Shown here piece by piece: positions 16,997-24,403 of a stretch of 64,000 nucleotides of DNA (position 1 is the first letter of the stretch; each line of letters starts with the position of its first letter). The position numbers and the translations under genes were made by a program. A model generated the notes under the pieces. The model had not been told where the DNA came from and searched no databases. It was given only the letters and a program-made list of their open reading frames with translations. The stretch is taken from positions 2,852,001-2,916,000 of the forward strand of contig NZ_CP082161.1 in assembly GCF_023101665.1 (NCBI RefSeq). Reading direction: 5' to 3'. The DNA is from Bradyrhizobium sp. 195 (GTDB lineage Bacteria; Pseudomonadota; Alphaproteobacteria; Rhizobiales; Xanthobacteraceae).

Positions 16997-17146
16997 ATGA
17001 GAAACATCGCCGATCTCTTGACGCGGTTCTGGCAGGGACGCCAACCCGCGTCCAATGCTCAGGTTGAGGTCATGACTGAAAACCGAGATCGATCCAGCAT
17101 GGCTGATTTTGTCCGGATACTGCAGGCTTACGATCAAGCCCAGTAG
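16997..17146 (+). CDS. Possible 49-residue hypothetical protein
   Basis: ATG 16997 with GAGAG about eight bases upstream gives a 49-residue charged protein beginning MRNIADLLTRFWQGRQPASN and ending ILQAYDQAQ. I recognise no family. It is predicted soluble and partly helical. The reading frame stays open upstream, but the upstream part looks like non-coding sequence. Low confidence. Confidence 0.33.
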   Translation: MRNIADLLTRFWQGRQPASNAQVEVMTENRDRSSMADFVRILQAYDQAQ

Positions 17147-17299
17147 GGCACGAGCTAAAGGCGATCGCGCCAGTCAGTGATACAGACGTCCGAGCAACCG
17201 AAAGCCAAGAACCGAGATCGCACCACTCGACAGGCCCCTCAGCGAGAGGATCTTGAAGTCTCGGAATTCGGCCTGTGCGACGTACGAAGCGTTGCACGA

Positions 17300-17506
17300 T
17301 CACCGATCATGATTGGGGACCCATTCCTCCGCGGTTGAGTCCCAATGATGGGTGTCGTCGAAGTGTTTCCAGAGCGGTCGCCGGGGCTTGCTTTCACCGT
17401 TCTGTCGGTTTGCATTCGGTGCGCGGAGTTGACCGATAAGCGCCCCAGCCATCATCACCCATTCGCGAGCGCTATATCGGGAGTGCCATTTGATTGCCGC
17501 GAGCAT
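17300..17506 (-). CDS. Small hypothetical protein with strong ribosome-binding site
   Basis: A 68-residue protein, MLAAIKWHSRYSAREWVMMA, then GALIGQLRAPNANR and a polar tail containing HFDDTHHWDSTAEEWVPNHD. AAGGAGG lies six bases before the ATG on the minus strand, the best evidence that it is real. The surrounding 500 bp are less GC-rich than the flanking genes. No family recognised. It lies alone between the dioxygenase region and the nitrate region. Confidence 0.5.
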   Translation of the reverse strand: MLAAIKWHSRYSAREWVMMAGALIGQLRAPNANRQNGESKPRRPLWKHFDDTHHWDSTAEEWVPNHDR

Positions 17507-17665
17507 TGGATGCCTCCTTCAAAGCAAGAAGCCTCCGCGATATTAGCCTAGGCCCGGAGCACCGGGATGTAAACTACTTCACAGTCAGTCAACATCTTCG
17601 ACATTGCCCCGGGCGATCACTGCGCCGCGCTTGGCGGCGGAAGCTGACGCTTCCGCCCGTAGGCC

Positions 17666-19405
17666 CTAACGTGCGTGCAGCAGCGCCAGCAGCACGACCA
17701 CAGCGCAGGCGAGCGCCGCCGAGGTCAGCTTCCAAAACATCAGCGGACTGCGCTCAAGGAGCGGCGTGATCCGCGTGTCGAGATACGCCGGATTGGGCGT
17801 GCGAAGCTCGAAGACGAATTCGGACAGATCCTCGTGCCGCTTGTAGGGATCGGGATGCAGCGCGCGCCTGAGCGCGCCGTCGACCCAGGCCGGCACGTTG
17901 CGGTCATCGTCGGCCGGCCGATACCGGAGCTTGCGCACGTCCGCCTTGCGCCGGATCCTGGCAGCCTGGGTGCCGTAGGGAAGCTTTCCTGTCAGCATCT
18001 GGTAGCAGATCACCGCCAGCGAAAACATGTCGGAGCGCGGCGTGCCGCCCTGCCCAAGAAAATACTCCGGCGCCGTATACTGGACGGTGCCCAGGATTTC
18101 GTCGGCCTCCTCCGGCGGTGCCGCTTCCGCGACGCCGGCCACCCTGACCGATCCGAAGTCGATGATCTTCGCGGTGCCGGTCTTGTCGATCAGTATGTTG
18201 TCGGGCCTGAGGTCCTGATGCAGCATCTCCATGCGGTGGAAGGCGCGCAGGCCGGCGGCGATCTGCTCGATGAGGCCACGGACTGTTTCGAGATCGGGAC
18301 GTGGATTGTCGGTCATCCACTGCTTCAAGGTCTGGCCTTCGACGAATTCGGTCGCAACGTAGAGATAACCTCGCCGTTTCGACTGCGACAGCGGCTTCAG
18401 CACGTGCGGGCTGTCGATCCGGCGCGCGATCCACTCCTCCATGAGGAAGCGCTTGAGATAGGCGGCATTGTCGCGCAGGTCGATCGACGGCAGCTTGAGC
18501 GCGACCGGTTCCTCGGTTTCCGGATCGACCGCGAGGTAGATATGGCTGCGGCTGCTGCCGTGGATTTCCCGGACGATCCGATAGCCATCGAAGATCGCCC
18601 GCGGTTCCGGCAGCGGTGGCAGCGGCAATTGTGACGTCTGACTGAAGATGCCGGCCGGCTCGCGTTGAGGCACTGCGTCGATCCGCAGGATCTGGACGGT
18701 GATGTTGTCGTCGCTGCCTCGCCGGTAGGCTTCCTCGACGATGGCCTTGGCCGCTCCGTCGAGCTCGGCTGCATGCTCGTTCAGCGCGTTGGTGACAAAG
18801 CGCGCGTCGACGAATTCATAGGCACCGTCAGTCGCCAGCAGGAAAATGTCGCCGGCCTCGACCTCGAACGCCTGATAGTCGATCTCGAGCTGCGGATTGA
18901 TGCCGAGCGCGCGGCCGAGATAGGTCTGCTCCGAGGACACGATGATGCGGTGATCGTCGGTCAGCTGCTCGAGCGCCTTGCCGGCGACGCGGTAGATGCG
19001 GCAATCGCCGACATGGAAGATGTACGCGGTGGTCGCCTTGATGACCATGGCGCTGAGGGTGCAGACATAGCCCTTGTCGCGGTCATAGGCGTATTGGCTC
19101 TTGCGCGTCTGCGCGTGCAGCCAGGAATTGGTGGCATCCAGCACACGACGGGCGGACGTCTTCACCGTCCAGGATTCCGACGTGCAATAATAGTCCATCA
19201 GGAAGCTCTTGACCGCCGACTCGCTGGCGATCTGGCTCACCGTGCTAGAGGAGATGCCGTCGGCGAGGACGGCCGAGATGCCCTTCAGGCTGAGCAGCGG
19301 CTCCTCCGGAATGAGGACGCCGTGAAAGTCCTGGTTGACGGGCTTGCGACCCTTGTCGGAATGCTGGCCAACCGAGATCAGGAGTCCGCGGGACATCGTC
19401 ATCAC
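17666..19405 (-). CDS. Fused PP2C phosphatase - Ser/Thr protein kinase, C-terminally membrane-anchored
   Basis: A 579-residue signalling fusion. An N-terminal PP2C-type phosphatase (about 1-245) shows KGRKPVNQDFHG, ADGISSS, GDCRIYRV, LATDGAYEFV and DNITVQIL. A Hanks-type kinase follows (about 275-545) with ATP-binding VALKLPS, catalytic loop HQDLRPDN, DFG in IIDFGSV and the APE-like TAPEYF; its glycine loop (IHGSSRSHIYLA) is degenerate. One helix at about 558-575 anchors the C-terminus. Start is uncertain among GTG 19405, ATG 19402 and ATG 19396. It lies 57 bp downstream of the nitrite-channel gene on the same strand, suggesting it regulates nitrogen-oxyanion transport or assimilation. Confidence 0.9.
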   Translation of the reverse strand: MMTMSRGLLISVGQHSDKGRKPVNQDFHGVLIPEEPLLSLKGISAVLADGISSSTVSQIASESAVKSFLMDYYCTSESWTVKTSARRVLDATNSWLHAQTRKSQYAYDRDKGYVCTLSAMVIKATTAYIFHVGDCRIYRVAGKALEQLTDDHRIIVSSEQTYLGRALGINPQLEIDYQAFEVEAGDIFLLATDGAYEFVDARFVTNALNEHAAELDGAAKAIVEEAYRRGSDDNITVQILRIDAVPQREPAGIFSQTSQLPLPPLPEPRAIFDGYRIVREIHGSSRSHIYLAVDPETEEPVALKLPSIDLRDNAAYLKRFLMEEWIARRIDSPHVLKPLSQSKRRGYLYVATEFVEGQTLKQWMTDNPRPDLETVRGLIEQIAAGLRAFHRMEMLHQDLRPDNILIDKTGTAKIIDFGSVRVAGVAEAAPPEEADEILGTVQYTAPEYFLGQGGTPRSDMFSLAVICYQMLTGKLPYGTQAARIRRKADVRKLRYRPADDDRNVPAWVDGALRRALHPDPYKRHEDLSEFVFELRTPNPAYLDTRITPLLERSPLMFWKLTSAALACAVVVLLALLHAR

Positions 19406-19411
19406 CAGGGG

Positions 19412-19446
19412 AAGGGAGCCTGACCCTGCTTGGGCGAGGCTCCCTT
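19412..19446 (-). other. Intercistronic hairpin between the FNT channel gene and the kinase gene
   Basis: A 10-bp stem AAGGGAGCCT/AGGCTCCCTT with a 15-base loop fills the 57-bp gap. There is no T-run. It may stabilise the upstream message or lower read-through into the kinase gene. Confidence 0.5.
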
Positions 19447-19462
19447 GTCGAGACGTATTCGA

Positions 19463-20302
19463 TCAGGCCGCGACGCGGGGCTTCGCAGCCTTGTCGGCCT
19501 GGCGCTTCGGCAAGGTCATGACATGCGTCGTGTAGAGCGTCATGCCGGTGAAGGCGAGGCCGCCGACGAGGTTGCCGAGCACGGTCGGGATCTCGTTCCA
19601 GATCAGGTAATCCAAGATGGAGAACTTTGCGCCGAGCAGCAGGCCGGACGGGAACAGGAACATGTTCACGACGGAATGCTCGAACACCATGTAGAAGAAC
19701 ACCAGGATCGGCATCCACATGGCGATGACCTTGCCGGAGACCGAGGTCGAGATCATGGCGCCGACGACTCCGGTCGAGACCATCCAGTTGCAGAGCATGC
19801 CGCGCAGGAACAGCGTCGCCATGCCGGCCGCACCGTGGGCGGCGTAGCCGAGCGTCCGGCTTTCGCCGATGATTCCGATCGCCGTGCCGACCTTGTCCGG
19901 CGGCTGCGAGAAGCCGAAGGTGGTGACGAAGGCCATCATGAAGGCGACGGTGAAGGCGCCGGCGAAATTGCCGACGAAGACGAGGCCCCAGTTGCGCAGC
20001 ACGCCACCGATCGTGACGCCAGGACGCTTGTCGATCAGGGCGAGCGGCGAGAGCACGAACACGCCGGTCAGAAGATCGAAACCCAGCAGGTACAGCATGA
20101 CGAAGCCGACCGGAAACAGGAGCGCGCCGATCAGCGGCTGGCCGGTGTTGACGTTGATCGTGACGGCGAACCATGCCGCGAGCGTGAGGATGGCGCCGGC
20201 CATGTAGGCGCGGATGATGGTATCCCGGGTGGACATGAAGATCTTGGACTCGCCCGCATCCACCATCTTGGTGACGAATTCCGAAGGCGCGAGATACGAC
20301 AT
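19463..20302 (-). CDS. Formate/nitrite transporter family channel (NirC/FocA-like)
   Basis: A 279-residue FNT-family membrane channel with six helices; it probably moves nitrite or formate across the cytoplasmic membrane. The start MSYLAPSEFVTKMVDAGESK at 20302 is chosen because AAGGAACC lies eight bases upstream; the earlier in-frame start lacks support. FNT signature regions are visible (FVGNFAGAFTVAF, LCNWMVSTGV, FEHSVVNMFLFPSGLLLGA). The closest role by context is nitrite movement, since nrtABC-narK-nasC is divergent from it and nitrite is the NasC product. Genuine nitrite specificity is inference. Confidence 0.88.
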   Translation of the reverse strand: MSYLAPSEFVTKMVDAGESKIFMSTRDTIIRAYMAGAILTLAAWFAVTINVNTGQPLIGALLFPVGFVMLYLLGFDLLTGVFVLSPLALIDKRPGVTIGGVLRNWGLVFVGNFAGAFTVAFMMAFVTTFGFSQPPDKVGTAIGIIGESRTLGYAAHGAAGMATLFLRGMLCNWMVSTGVVGAMISTSVSGKVIAMWMPILVFFYMVFEHSVVNMFLFPSGLLLGAKFSILDYLIWNEIPTVLGNLVGGLAFTGMTLYTTHVMTLPKRQADKAAKPRVAA

Positions 20303-20653
20303 CAATGGTTCCTTTTGCTTCGTAAGTGAGATCGACACGCCCCTGGCGAGAGCGCGACTGAACATCTTTGGCCGTGCGGGCCGGCCTGCCGCGCACGAGG
20401 GCTATTGAAAGTTTGGAAGCCTTGGGAATCGCGTCACGAGGACTGAGCCGGAGAGGGCCGCGAAGCAGTTGAGCTTCCGAATGCAGCCGCCAGAGGCTGC
20501 AACAATGCGGCAAGCCGCAGTCTTCGTTGACGTCCAAGGAGAAGCAAGTTGCGTGCCGCGTGCCCGCGATAAGAAAAACCTAGCGGGATCAATAGCATGG
20601 ATCTCGGCGCGGTCCGCCGGTGCAGCGCTGGTCGGCTTCTTGCTTGATCTCCT
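20303..20653. other. Intergenic region between the FNT gene and the nrtA enhancer
   Basis: About 350 bp upstream of the FNT gene. I find no sigma-54 consensus on the minus strand and no credible gene; the open frames here have no protein-like features. The promoter of the FNT-kinase operon is presumably in this stretch. Confidence 0.5.
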
Positions 20654-20686
20654 GCACAAGTTTTGTGCGTCGCACAAGAATTGAGC
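20654..20686 (+). promoter_or_regulatory. Tandem NtrC-like enhancer upstream of nrtA
   Basis: GCACAAGTTTTGTGC (20654-20668), a GTC spacer, and GCACAAGAATTGAGC (20672-20686). The first box is a perfect GCAC-N7-GTGC NtrC dimer site; the second has one mismatch (GAGC). The boxes are 18 bp apart centre to centre. The pair is centred 112 bp upstream of the -24 GG of the nrtA promoter, a normal distance for a sigma-54 enhancer. Confidence 0.72.
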
Positions 20687-20779
20687 AGACCGCAAGTTTC
20701 CCATGCGCGGCGGACATGCGGCGGCCTGCCGCAGCGCAGATAACGCGTTGATTATTATGGAGTTTCTGAGCTCACGGGC

Positions 20780-20796
20780 TTGGCATAAAGCTTGAA
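20780..20796 (+). promoter_or_regulatory. Putative sigma-54 promoter of nrtA
   Basis: TTGGCATA-N4-TTGAA: the GG (20782-20783) and the -12 element have the right 10-bp separation. The usual -12 GC is GA here, as it is in the narK promoter. Expected start of transcription is near 20807. Confidence 0.6.
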
Positions 20797-20806
20797 TGGT
20801 TCCATG

Positions 20807-20981
20807 CCGACGCCATTGAAGCCGTCCCGCGAGACTTCTCATCCGACTTGCCGACGCCACCAAGCGGGGGTCTCCCCGTCGTGCGTTGGCATGCGCCAAA
20901 GACGGCGCCGCCGGACGGACGGGCTGCTCGTGTGCACTGACGCCAATCACTTCTGCAACGACGCAAAGGACGACACTGCCT
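20807..20981 (+). promoter_or_regulatory. nrtA mRNA leader with ANTAR-type hairpin
   Basis: A predicted leader of about 175 nt. At its very 5' end GACGCC-ATTGAA-GCCGTC (20809-20826) forms a stem with one C-C mismatch and a six-base loop having A at position 1 and G at position 4, the ANTAR-target rule. The 13-mer CTGCAACGACGCA (20953-20965), with a second A1/G4 loop AACGAC, lies 16 bp before the ATG and recurs in the narK leader. A GC-rich stem lies between. NasT-type antitermination is the best reading. Confidence 0.5.
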
Positions 20982-22301
20982 ATGACCAAGCGCACCCGCC
21001 GGCCCTCGGAGACGGGCCTCAGCCGCCGTCAATTGTTGAAAGCCACCGGCTCGACCGCCGCACTTCTCGCCGCAGCAAAACTGAATTTCCCCGCCGGCGC
21101 GTTCGCGCAGGACGCAGGCCCCGAAGTCAAGGGCGCCAAGCTTGGCTTCATCGCGCTCTCCGATGCCGGCCCGCTCTTCGTCGCCAAGGACAAGGGCCTG
21201 TTCGCCAAATACGGGGTGCCCGACACCGACGTGCAGAAGCAGGCCTCCTGGGGCACCACGCGCGACAACCTCGTGCTTGGCTCGGAAGGCAACGGCATCG
21301 ACGGCGCGCATATCCTCACCCCGATGCCGTACCTTATCTCGGCCGGCAAGGTGACGCAGAACAACCAGCCGACGCCGATGTACATTTTGGCGCGGCTCAA
21401 CCTCGATGCACAGTGCATCTCGGTCGCCAAGGAATACGCCGCCCTCAAGATCGGCGCCGATGCGGCGCCGCTCAAGGTGGCCTTCGACAAGAAGAAGGCC
21501 GAGGGCAAATCGGTGAAGGTGGCGATGACCTTCCCTGGCGGTACCCATGATCTCTGGGTCCGCTATTGGCTCGCCGCCGGCGGCATCGATCCCGACAAGG
21601 ACGTCGAGACCATCACCGTGCCGCCGCCGCAGATGGTGGCGAACATGAAGGTTGGCACCATGGATGCCTTCTGCGTCGGCGAGCCGTGGCCCGGGCAGCT
21701 GGTGCATCAGGACATCGGCTACACCGCTGTCAACACCGGCGAGATCTGGAGCAAGCATCCCGAAAAGTCGCTCGGCATGCGCGCGGCCTGGGTCGACAAA
21801 AACCCGAAGGCGGCAAAAGCGATCCTGATGGCCGTGATGGAGGCGCAGCAATGGGCCGACAAGATGGAGAACAAGGAAGAGCTCGCCACCATCATGGCCA
21901 AGCGGCAGTGGATCAACTGCCCGGTCGAGGACATCGCCGATCGCGCCAAGGGCAAGTTCGACTACGGCATCCCCGGCAAGGTGATCGAGAACTCGCCGCA
22001 CATCATGAAGTACTGGCGCGACCATGCCTCCTATCCATTCCAGAGCCACGACCTCTGGTTCATGACCGAGGACATCCGCTGGGGCAAATACGAAGCCGGC
22101 TTCGACAGCAAGGCGCTGATCGCCAAGGTCAACCGCGAGGACATGTGGCGCGATGCGGCCAAGACGCTCGGTGTCGCGGCCTCCGACATTCCAACCTCCA
22201 CCTCGCGCGGCAAGGAGACTTTCTTCGACGGCAAGTTGTTCGATCCGGAAAATCCGGCTGCCTATCTGAAATCGCTCGCGATCAAGCGCGTCGAAGTCTG
22301 A
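20982..22301 (+). CDS. nrtA: Nitrate ABC transporter substrate-binding protein
   Basis: A 439-residue periplasmic nitrate-binding protein of the NrtA/CmpA family. The start MTKRTRRPSETGLSRRQLLK at 20982 gives a twin-arginine signal (SRRQLLKATG) with mature sequence after AFAQ; AAGGACG lies upstream. Family segments include LGFIALSDAGPLFVAKDKGLF, DGAHILTPMPYLI, FPGGTHDLWVRYWLAAGGIDP and DAFCVGEPWPGQLVHQDIGYT. First gene of nrtABC, the high-affinity nitrate import system. Upstream lie the NtrC-like boxes, a sigma-54 promoter and an ANTAR-type leader, so it should respond to both nitrogen limitation and nitrate. Confidence 0.93.
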   Translation: MTKRTRRPSETGLSRRQLLKATGSTAALLAAAKLNFPAGAFAQDAGPEVKGAKLGFIALSDAGPLFVAKDKGLFAKYGVPDTDVQKQASWGTTRDNLVLGSEGNGIDGAHILTPMPYLISAGKVTQNNQPTPMYILARLNLDAQCISVAKEYAALKIGADAAPLKVAFDKKKAEGKSVKVAMTFPGGTHDLWVRYWLAAGGIDPDKDVETITVPPPQMVANMKVGTMDAFCVGEPWPGQLVHQDIGYTAVNTGEIWSKHPEKSLGMRAAWVDKNPKAAKAILMAVMEAQQWADKMENKEELATIMAKRQWINCPVEDIADRAKGKFDYGIPGKVIENSPHIMKYWRDHASYPFQSHDLWFMTEDIRWGKYEAGFDSKALIAKVNREDMWRDAAKTLGVAASDIPTSTSRGKETFFDGKLFDPENPAAYLKSLAIKRVEV

Positions 22302-22309
22302 GGGAGCCA

Positions 22310-22331
22310 GCGGCCGCCCTTGGGCGGCCGC
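22310..22331 (+). other. Intercistronic hairpin between nrtA and nrtB
   Basis: GCGGCCGCCC-TT-GGGCGGCCGC, a perfect 10-bp stem, lies 8 bp after the nrtA stop and 30 bp before nrtB, followed by ATCGTCTTTTGC. It may protect nrtA mRNA or partly terminate, raising receptor over permease levels, a common pattern in ABC operons. Confidence 0.6.
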
Positions 22332-22361
22332 ATCGTCTTTTGCAGCCGGAGAGATATTGCG

Positions 22362-23258
22362 ATGAATATGCCTGCCGCCAAAATTGAGATTGAGACCGCG
22401 ACGCCTGCGGCCAGCGCCGCGCCGGTCGTTGCGATGACGCCAAAGCGTCCCCCGCGCACGGAAGCCTACGCACGCATGGCGAGGGAGACCGCCGTGCGCG
22501 TGATCCCGCCCCTGGTCGTGATCGCGCTGCTTACGCTGGTCTGGGAGCTGATCTGCCGCCGTGCCGGCTCGGCACTGCCGCCTCCGTCAAAAGTGTTCAA
22601 GGACACCAAGGAGCTGATCCTCGATCCGTTCTTCGACCATGGCGGCATCGACAAGGGCCTGTTCTGGCATCTCTCCGCCAGCCTGCAGCGCGTCGCCTTC
22701 GGCTATTCGCTCTCGGCGATCGCCGGCATCGCGCTCGGCGTGCTGGTCGGACAGTCAGTCTGGGCGATGCGCGGGCTCGATCCGCTGTTCCAGGTGCTGC
22801 GCACCATCCCGCCGCTGGCCTGGCTGCCGCTGTCGCTCGCGGCGTTCCGTGACGGCCAACCTTCGGCGATCTTCGTCATCTTCATCACCTCGATCTGGCC
22901 GATCATCATCAACACCGCGGTCGGCATCCGCAACATCCCGCAGGACTATCGCAACGTCGCTGCGGTGGTGCAGCTCAACCCGCTCGAGTTCTTCGCCAAG
23001 ATCATGATCCCGGCGGCCGCGCCTTACATCTTCACGGGCCTGCGCATCGGCATCGGGCTGTCATGGCTCGCCATCATCGCGGCTGAAATGCTGATCGGCG
23101 GCGTCGGCATCGGCTTCTTCATCTGGGACGCCTGGAACTCCTCGCATATCAGCGAGATCATCCTGGCGCTGTTCTATGTCGGCATCGTCGGCTTCGTGCT
23201 GGACCGCCTGATCGCGGGTCTCGGCAAGGTCGTCACCCGCGGCACCGCGCAGAATTGA
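22362..23258 (+). CDS. nrtB: Nitrate ABC transporter permease
   Basis: A 298-residue permease of the NitT/TauT family with six helices. The cytoplasmic ATPase-contact loop is VVQLNPLEFFAKIMIPAAAPYIFTG-like (in two parts). The N-terminus has a 60-residue Ala/Pro-rich cytoplasmic extension before the first helix. ATG 22362 is used because GGAGAG lies just upstream. It forms the homodimeric pore with NrtC as motor. It lies between nrtA and nrtC, with 13 bp to nrtC. Confidence 0.92.
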   Translation: MNMPAAKIEIETATPAASAAPVVAMTPKRPPRTEAYARMARETAVRVIPPLVVIALLTLVWELICRRAGSALPPPSKVFKDTKELILDPFFDHGGIDKGLFWHLSASLQRVAFGYSLSAIAGIALGVLVGQSVWAMRGLDPLFQVLRTIPPLAWLPLSLAAFRDGQPSAIFVIFITSIWPIIINTAVGIRNIPQDYRNVAAVVQLNPLEFFAKIMIPAAAPYIFTGLRIGIGLSWLAIIAAEMLIGGVGIGFFIWDAWNSSHISEIILALFYVGIVGFVLDRLIAGLGKVVTRGTAQN

Positions 23259-23271
23259 AGGAGAGGGGCAC

Positions 23272-24066
23272 ATGACCGCCTATCTGAAGCTCGACCATAT
23301 CGACAAGGTCTTTACCCGCGGCGCCGCGACCACCGAGGTGCTCAAGGAGATCAACCTGACGATCGAGAAGGGCGAATACGTCTCGATCATCGGCCATTCC
23401 GGTTGCGGCAAGTCGACCCTGCTCAACATCATCGCAGGCCTGACAAACGCCACCACCGGCGGCGTGCTGCTGGAAAACCGCGAGGTCAACTCGCCGGGGC
23501 CCGACCGCGCCGTGGTGTTCCAGAACCACAGCCTGTTGCCGTGGCTCACCGTCTACGAGAACGTCAGGCTCGGCGTCGACAAGGTCTTTGCCAAGACCAA
23601 GTCCCGCGCCGAGCGGGACGCCTGGGTGATGCACAATCTCAACCTCGTGCAGATGGCCCATGCCAGGGACAAGCGGCCCTCGGAGATCTCCGGCGGCATG
23701 AAGCAGCGCGTCGGCATTGCCCGGGCGCTGGCCATGGAGCCGAAGGTGCTGCTGCTCGACGAGCCATTCGGTGCGCTCGACGCGCTGACCCGCGCGCATC
23801 TGCAGGATTCGGTGATGGCGCTGCATCAGAAGCTCGGCAACACCATTTTGATGATTACCCACGATGTCGACGAGGCCGTGCTGTTGTCCGACCGCATCGT
23901 GATGATGACGAACGGACCGAGCGCGCGCATCGGCGAGGTGCTGGAGGTGCCGCTGGCGCGGCCGCGCAAGCGGCTCGATCTCGCGACCAGCGCCACCTAT
24001 CTCAAGTGCCGACAGCGCGTGCTCGAATTCCTCTACGAGCGTCATCGCTTCGTTGAGGCCGCGTAA
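23272..24066 (+). CDS. nrtC: Nitrate ABC transporter ATP-binding protein
   Basis: A 264-residue ABC ATPase. Walker A GHSGCGKST (about 41-49), Q-loop FQNHSLLPW, signature SGGMKQRVGIARAL and Walker B LLLDEPFGALDAL followed by the switch His in THDVDEA are all present. It is NrtD-like in size: it lacks the C-terminal NrtA-like regulatory domain of cyanobacterial NrtC. Last gene of the nrt operon; the narK promoter begins about 50 bp downstream. Confidence 0.92.
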   Translation: MTAYLKLDHIDKVFTRGAATTEVLKEINLTIEKGEYVSIIGHSGCGKSTLLNIIAGLTNATTGGVLLENREVNSPGPDRAVVFQNHSLLPWLTVYENVRLGVDKVFAKTKSRAERDAWVMHNLNLVQMAHARDKRPSEISGGMKQRVGIARALAMEPKVLLLDEPFGALDALTRAHLQDSVMALHQKLGNTILMITHDVDEAVLLSDRIVMMTNGPSARIGEVLEVPLARPRKRLDLATSATYLKCRQRVLEFLYERHRFVEAA

Positions 24067-24114
24067 ACCAAAGGTCAATGCGCGAAACATCCGCGCCTAA
24101 ATAATCAACATCAA

Positions 24115-24147
24115 GCTCAATCCTTGTGCGGCGCACAAGGATTGAGC
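24115..24147 (+). promoter_or_regulatory. Tandem NtrC-like enhancer upstream of narK
   Basis: A perfect 33-bp inverted repeat: GCTCAATCCTTGTGC, GGC, GCACAAGGATTGAGC. Each 15-bp arm is a GCAC-N7-GTGC NtrC-type site with one mismatch. Same layout as the nrtA enhancer (two boxes, three-base spacer), and likewise centred 112 bp upstream of the -24 GG. It also resembles a terminator stem for nrtC, but there is no T-run. Confidence 0.68.
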
Positions 24148-24240
24148 GAATCGCAAATTTAGCGTGCGAAAAAGCCCTGCGAACAATTCGGGCAATGCGA
24201 ATAACATCCTGAAATCCCTGTATTTCCAGCGTGCGCGCAA

Positions 24241-24257
24241 TTGGCACGGAAATTGAA
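24241..24257 (+). promoter_or_regulatory. Putative sigma-54 promoter of narK
   Basis: TTGGCACG-N4-TTGAA, matching the sigma-54 consensus TTGGCACG-N4-TTGCA except for GA in place of the -12 GC. Spacing between the -24 and -12 elements is correct. Expected start of transcription is near 24267. Confidence 0.68.
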
Positions 24258-24266
24258 ATGCCTTGC

Positions 24267-24403
24267 GCGACGCCAACGACGACGTCCCTCAAATCATCAA
24301 TCAGCATCGTGAACTCGCCACTGGGGCTTGGCCTCGGAGCGTGCCTCCGTAGCCGGAGGCAAAGCCTGCAACGACGCAGCGGTGAGCCTAGAAGGGATAC
24401 TCA
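24267..24403 (+). promoter_or_regulatory. narK mRNA leader with ANTAR-type hairpins
   Basis: A predicted leader of about 137 nt. The 5' hairpin GACGCC-AACGAC-GACGTC (24269-24286) has the same outer stem as in the nrtA leader and an A1/G4 hexaloop. CTGC-AACGAC-GCAG (24366-24379) is a second A1/G4 hexaloop hairpin. Just before it, TGCCTCCG-TAGC-CGGAGGCA can form a strong stem, and GGCTTGGCCTC upstream could pair instead with GAGGCAAAGCC, giving mutually exclusive folds. This fits NasT-type antitermination. Confidence 0.5.

Noticed and set aside
20402..20995. 197-residue minus-strand frame over the nrtA promoter region
   Set aside because: It covers the enhancer, promoter and leader and has no protein-like features beyond chance.
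24115..24147. Terminator for nrtC
   Set aside because: A perfect stem but with no T-run; the same box layout and spacing at nrtA favour an enhancer. It might do both.
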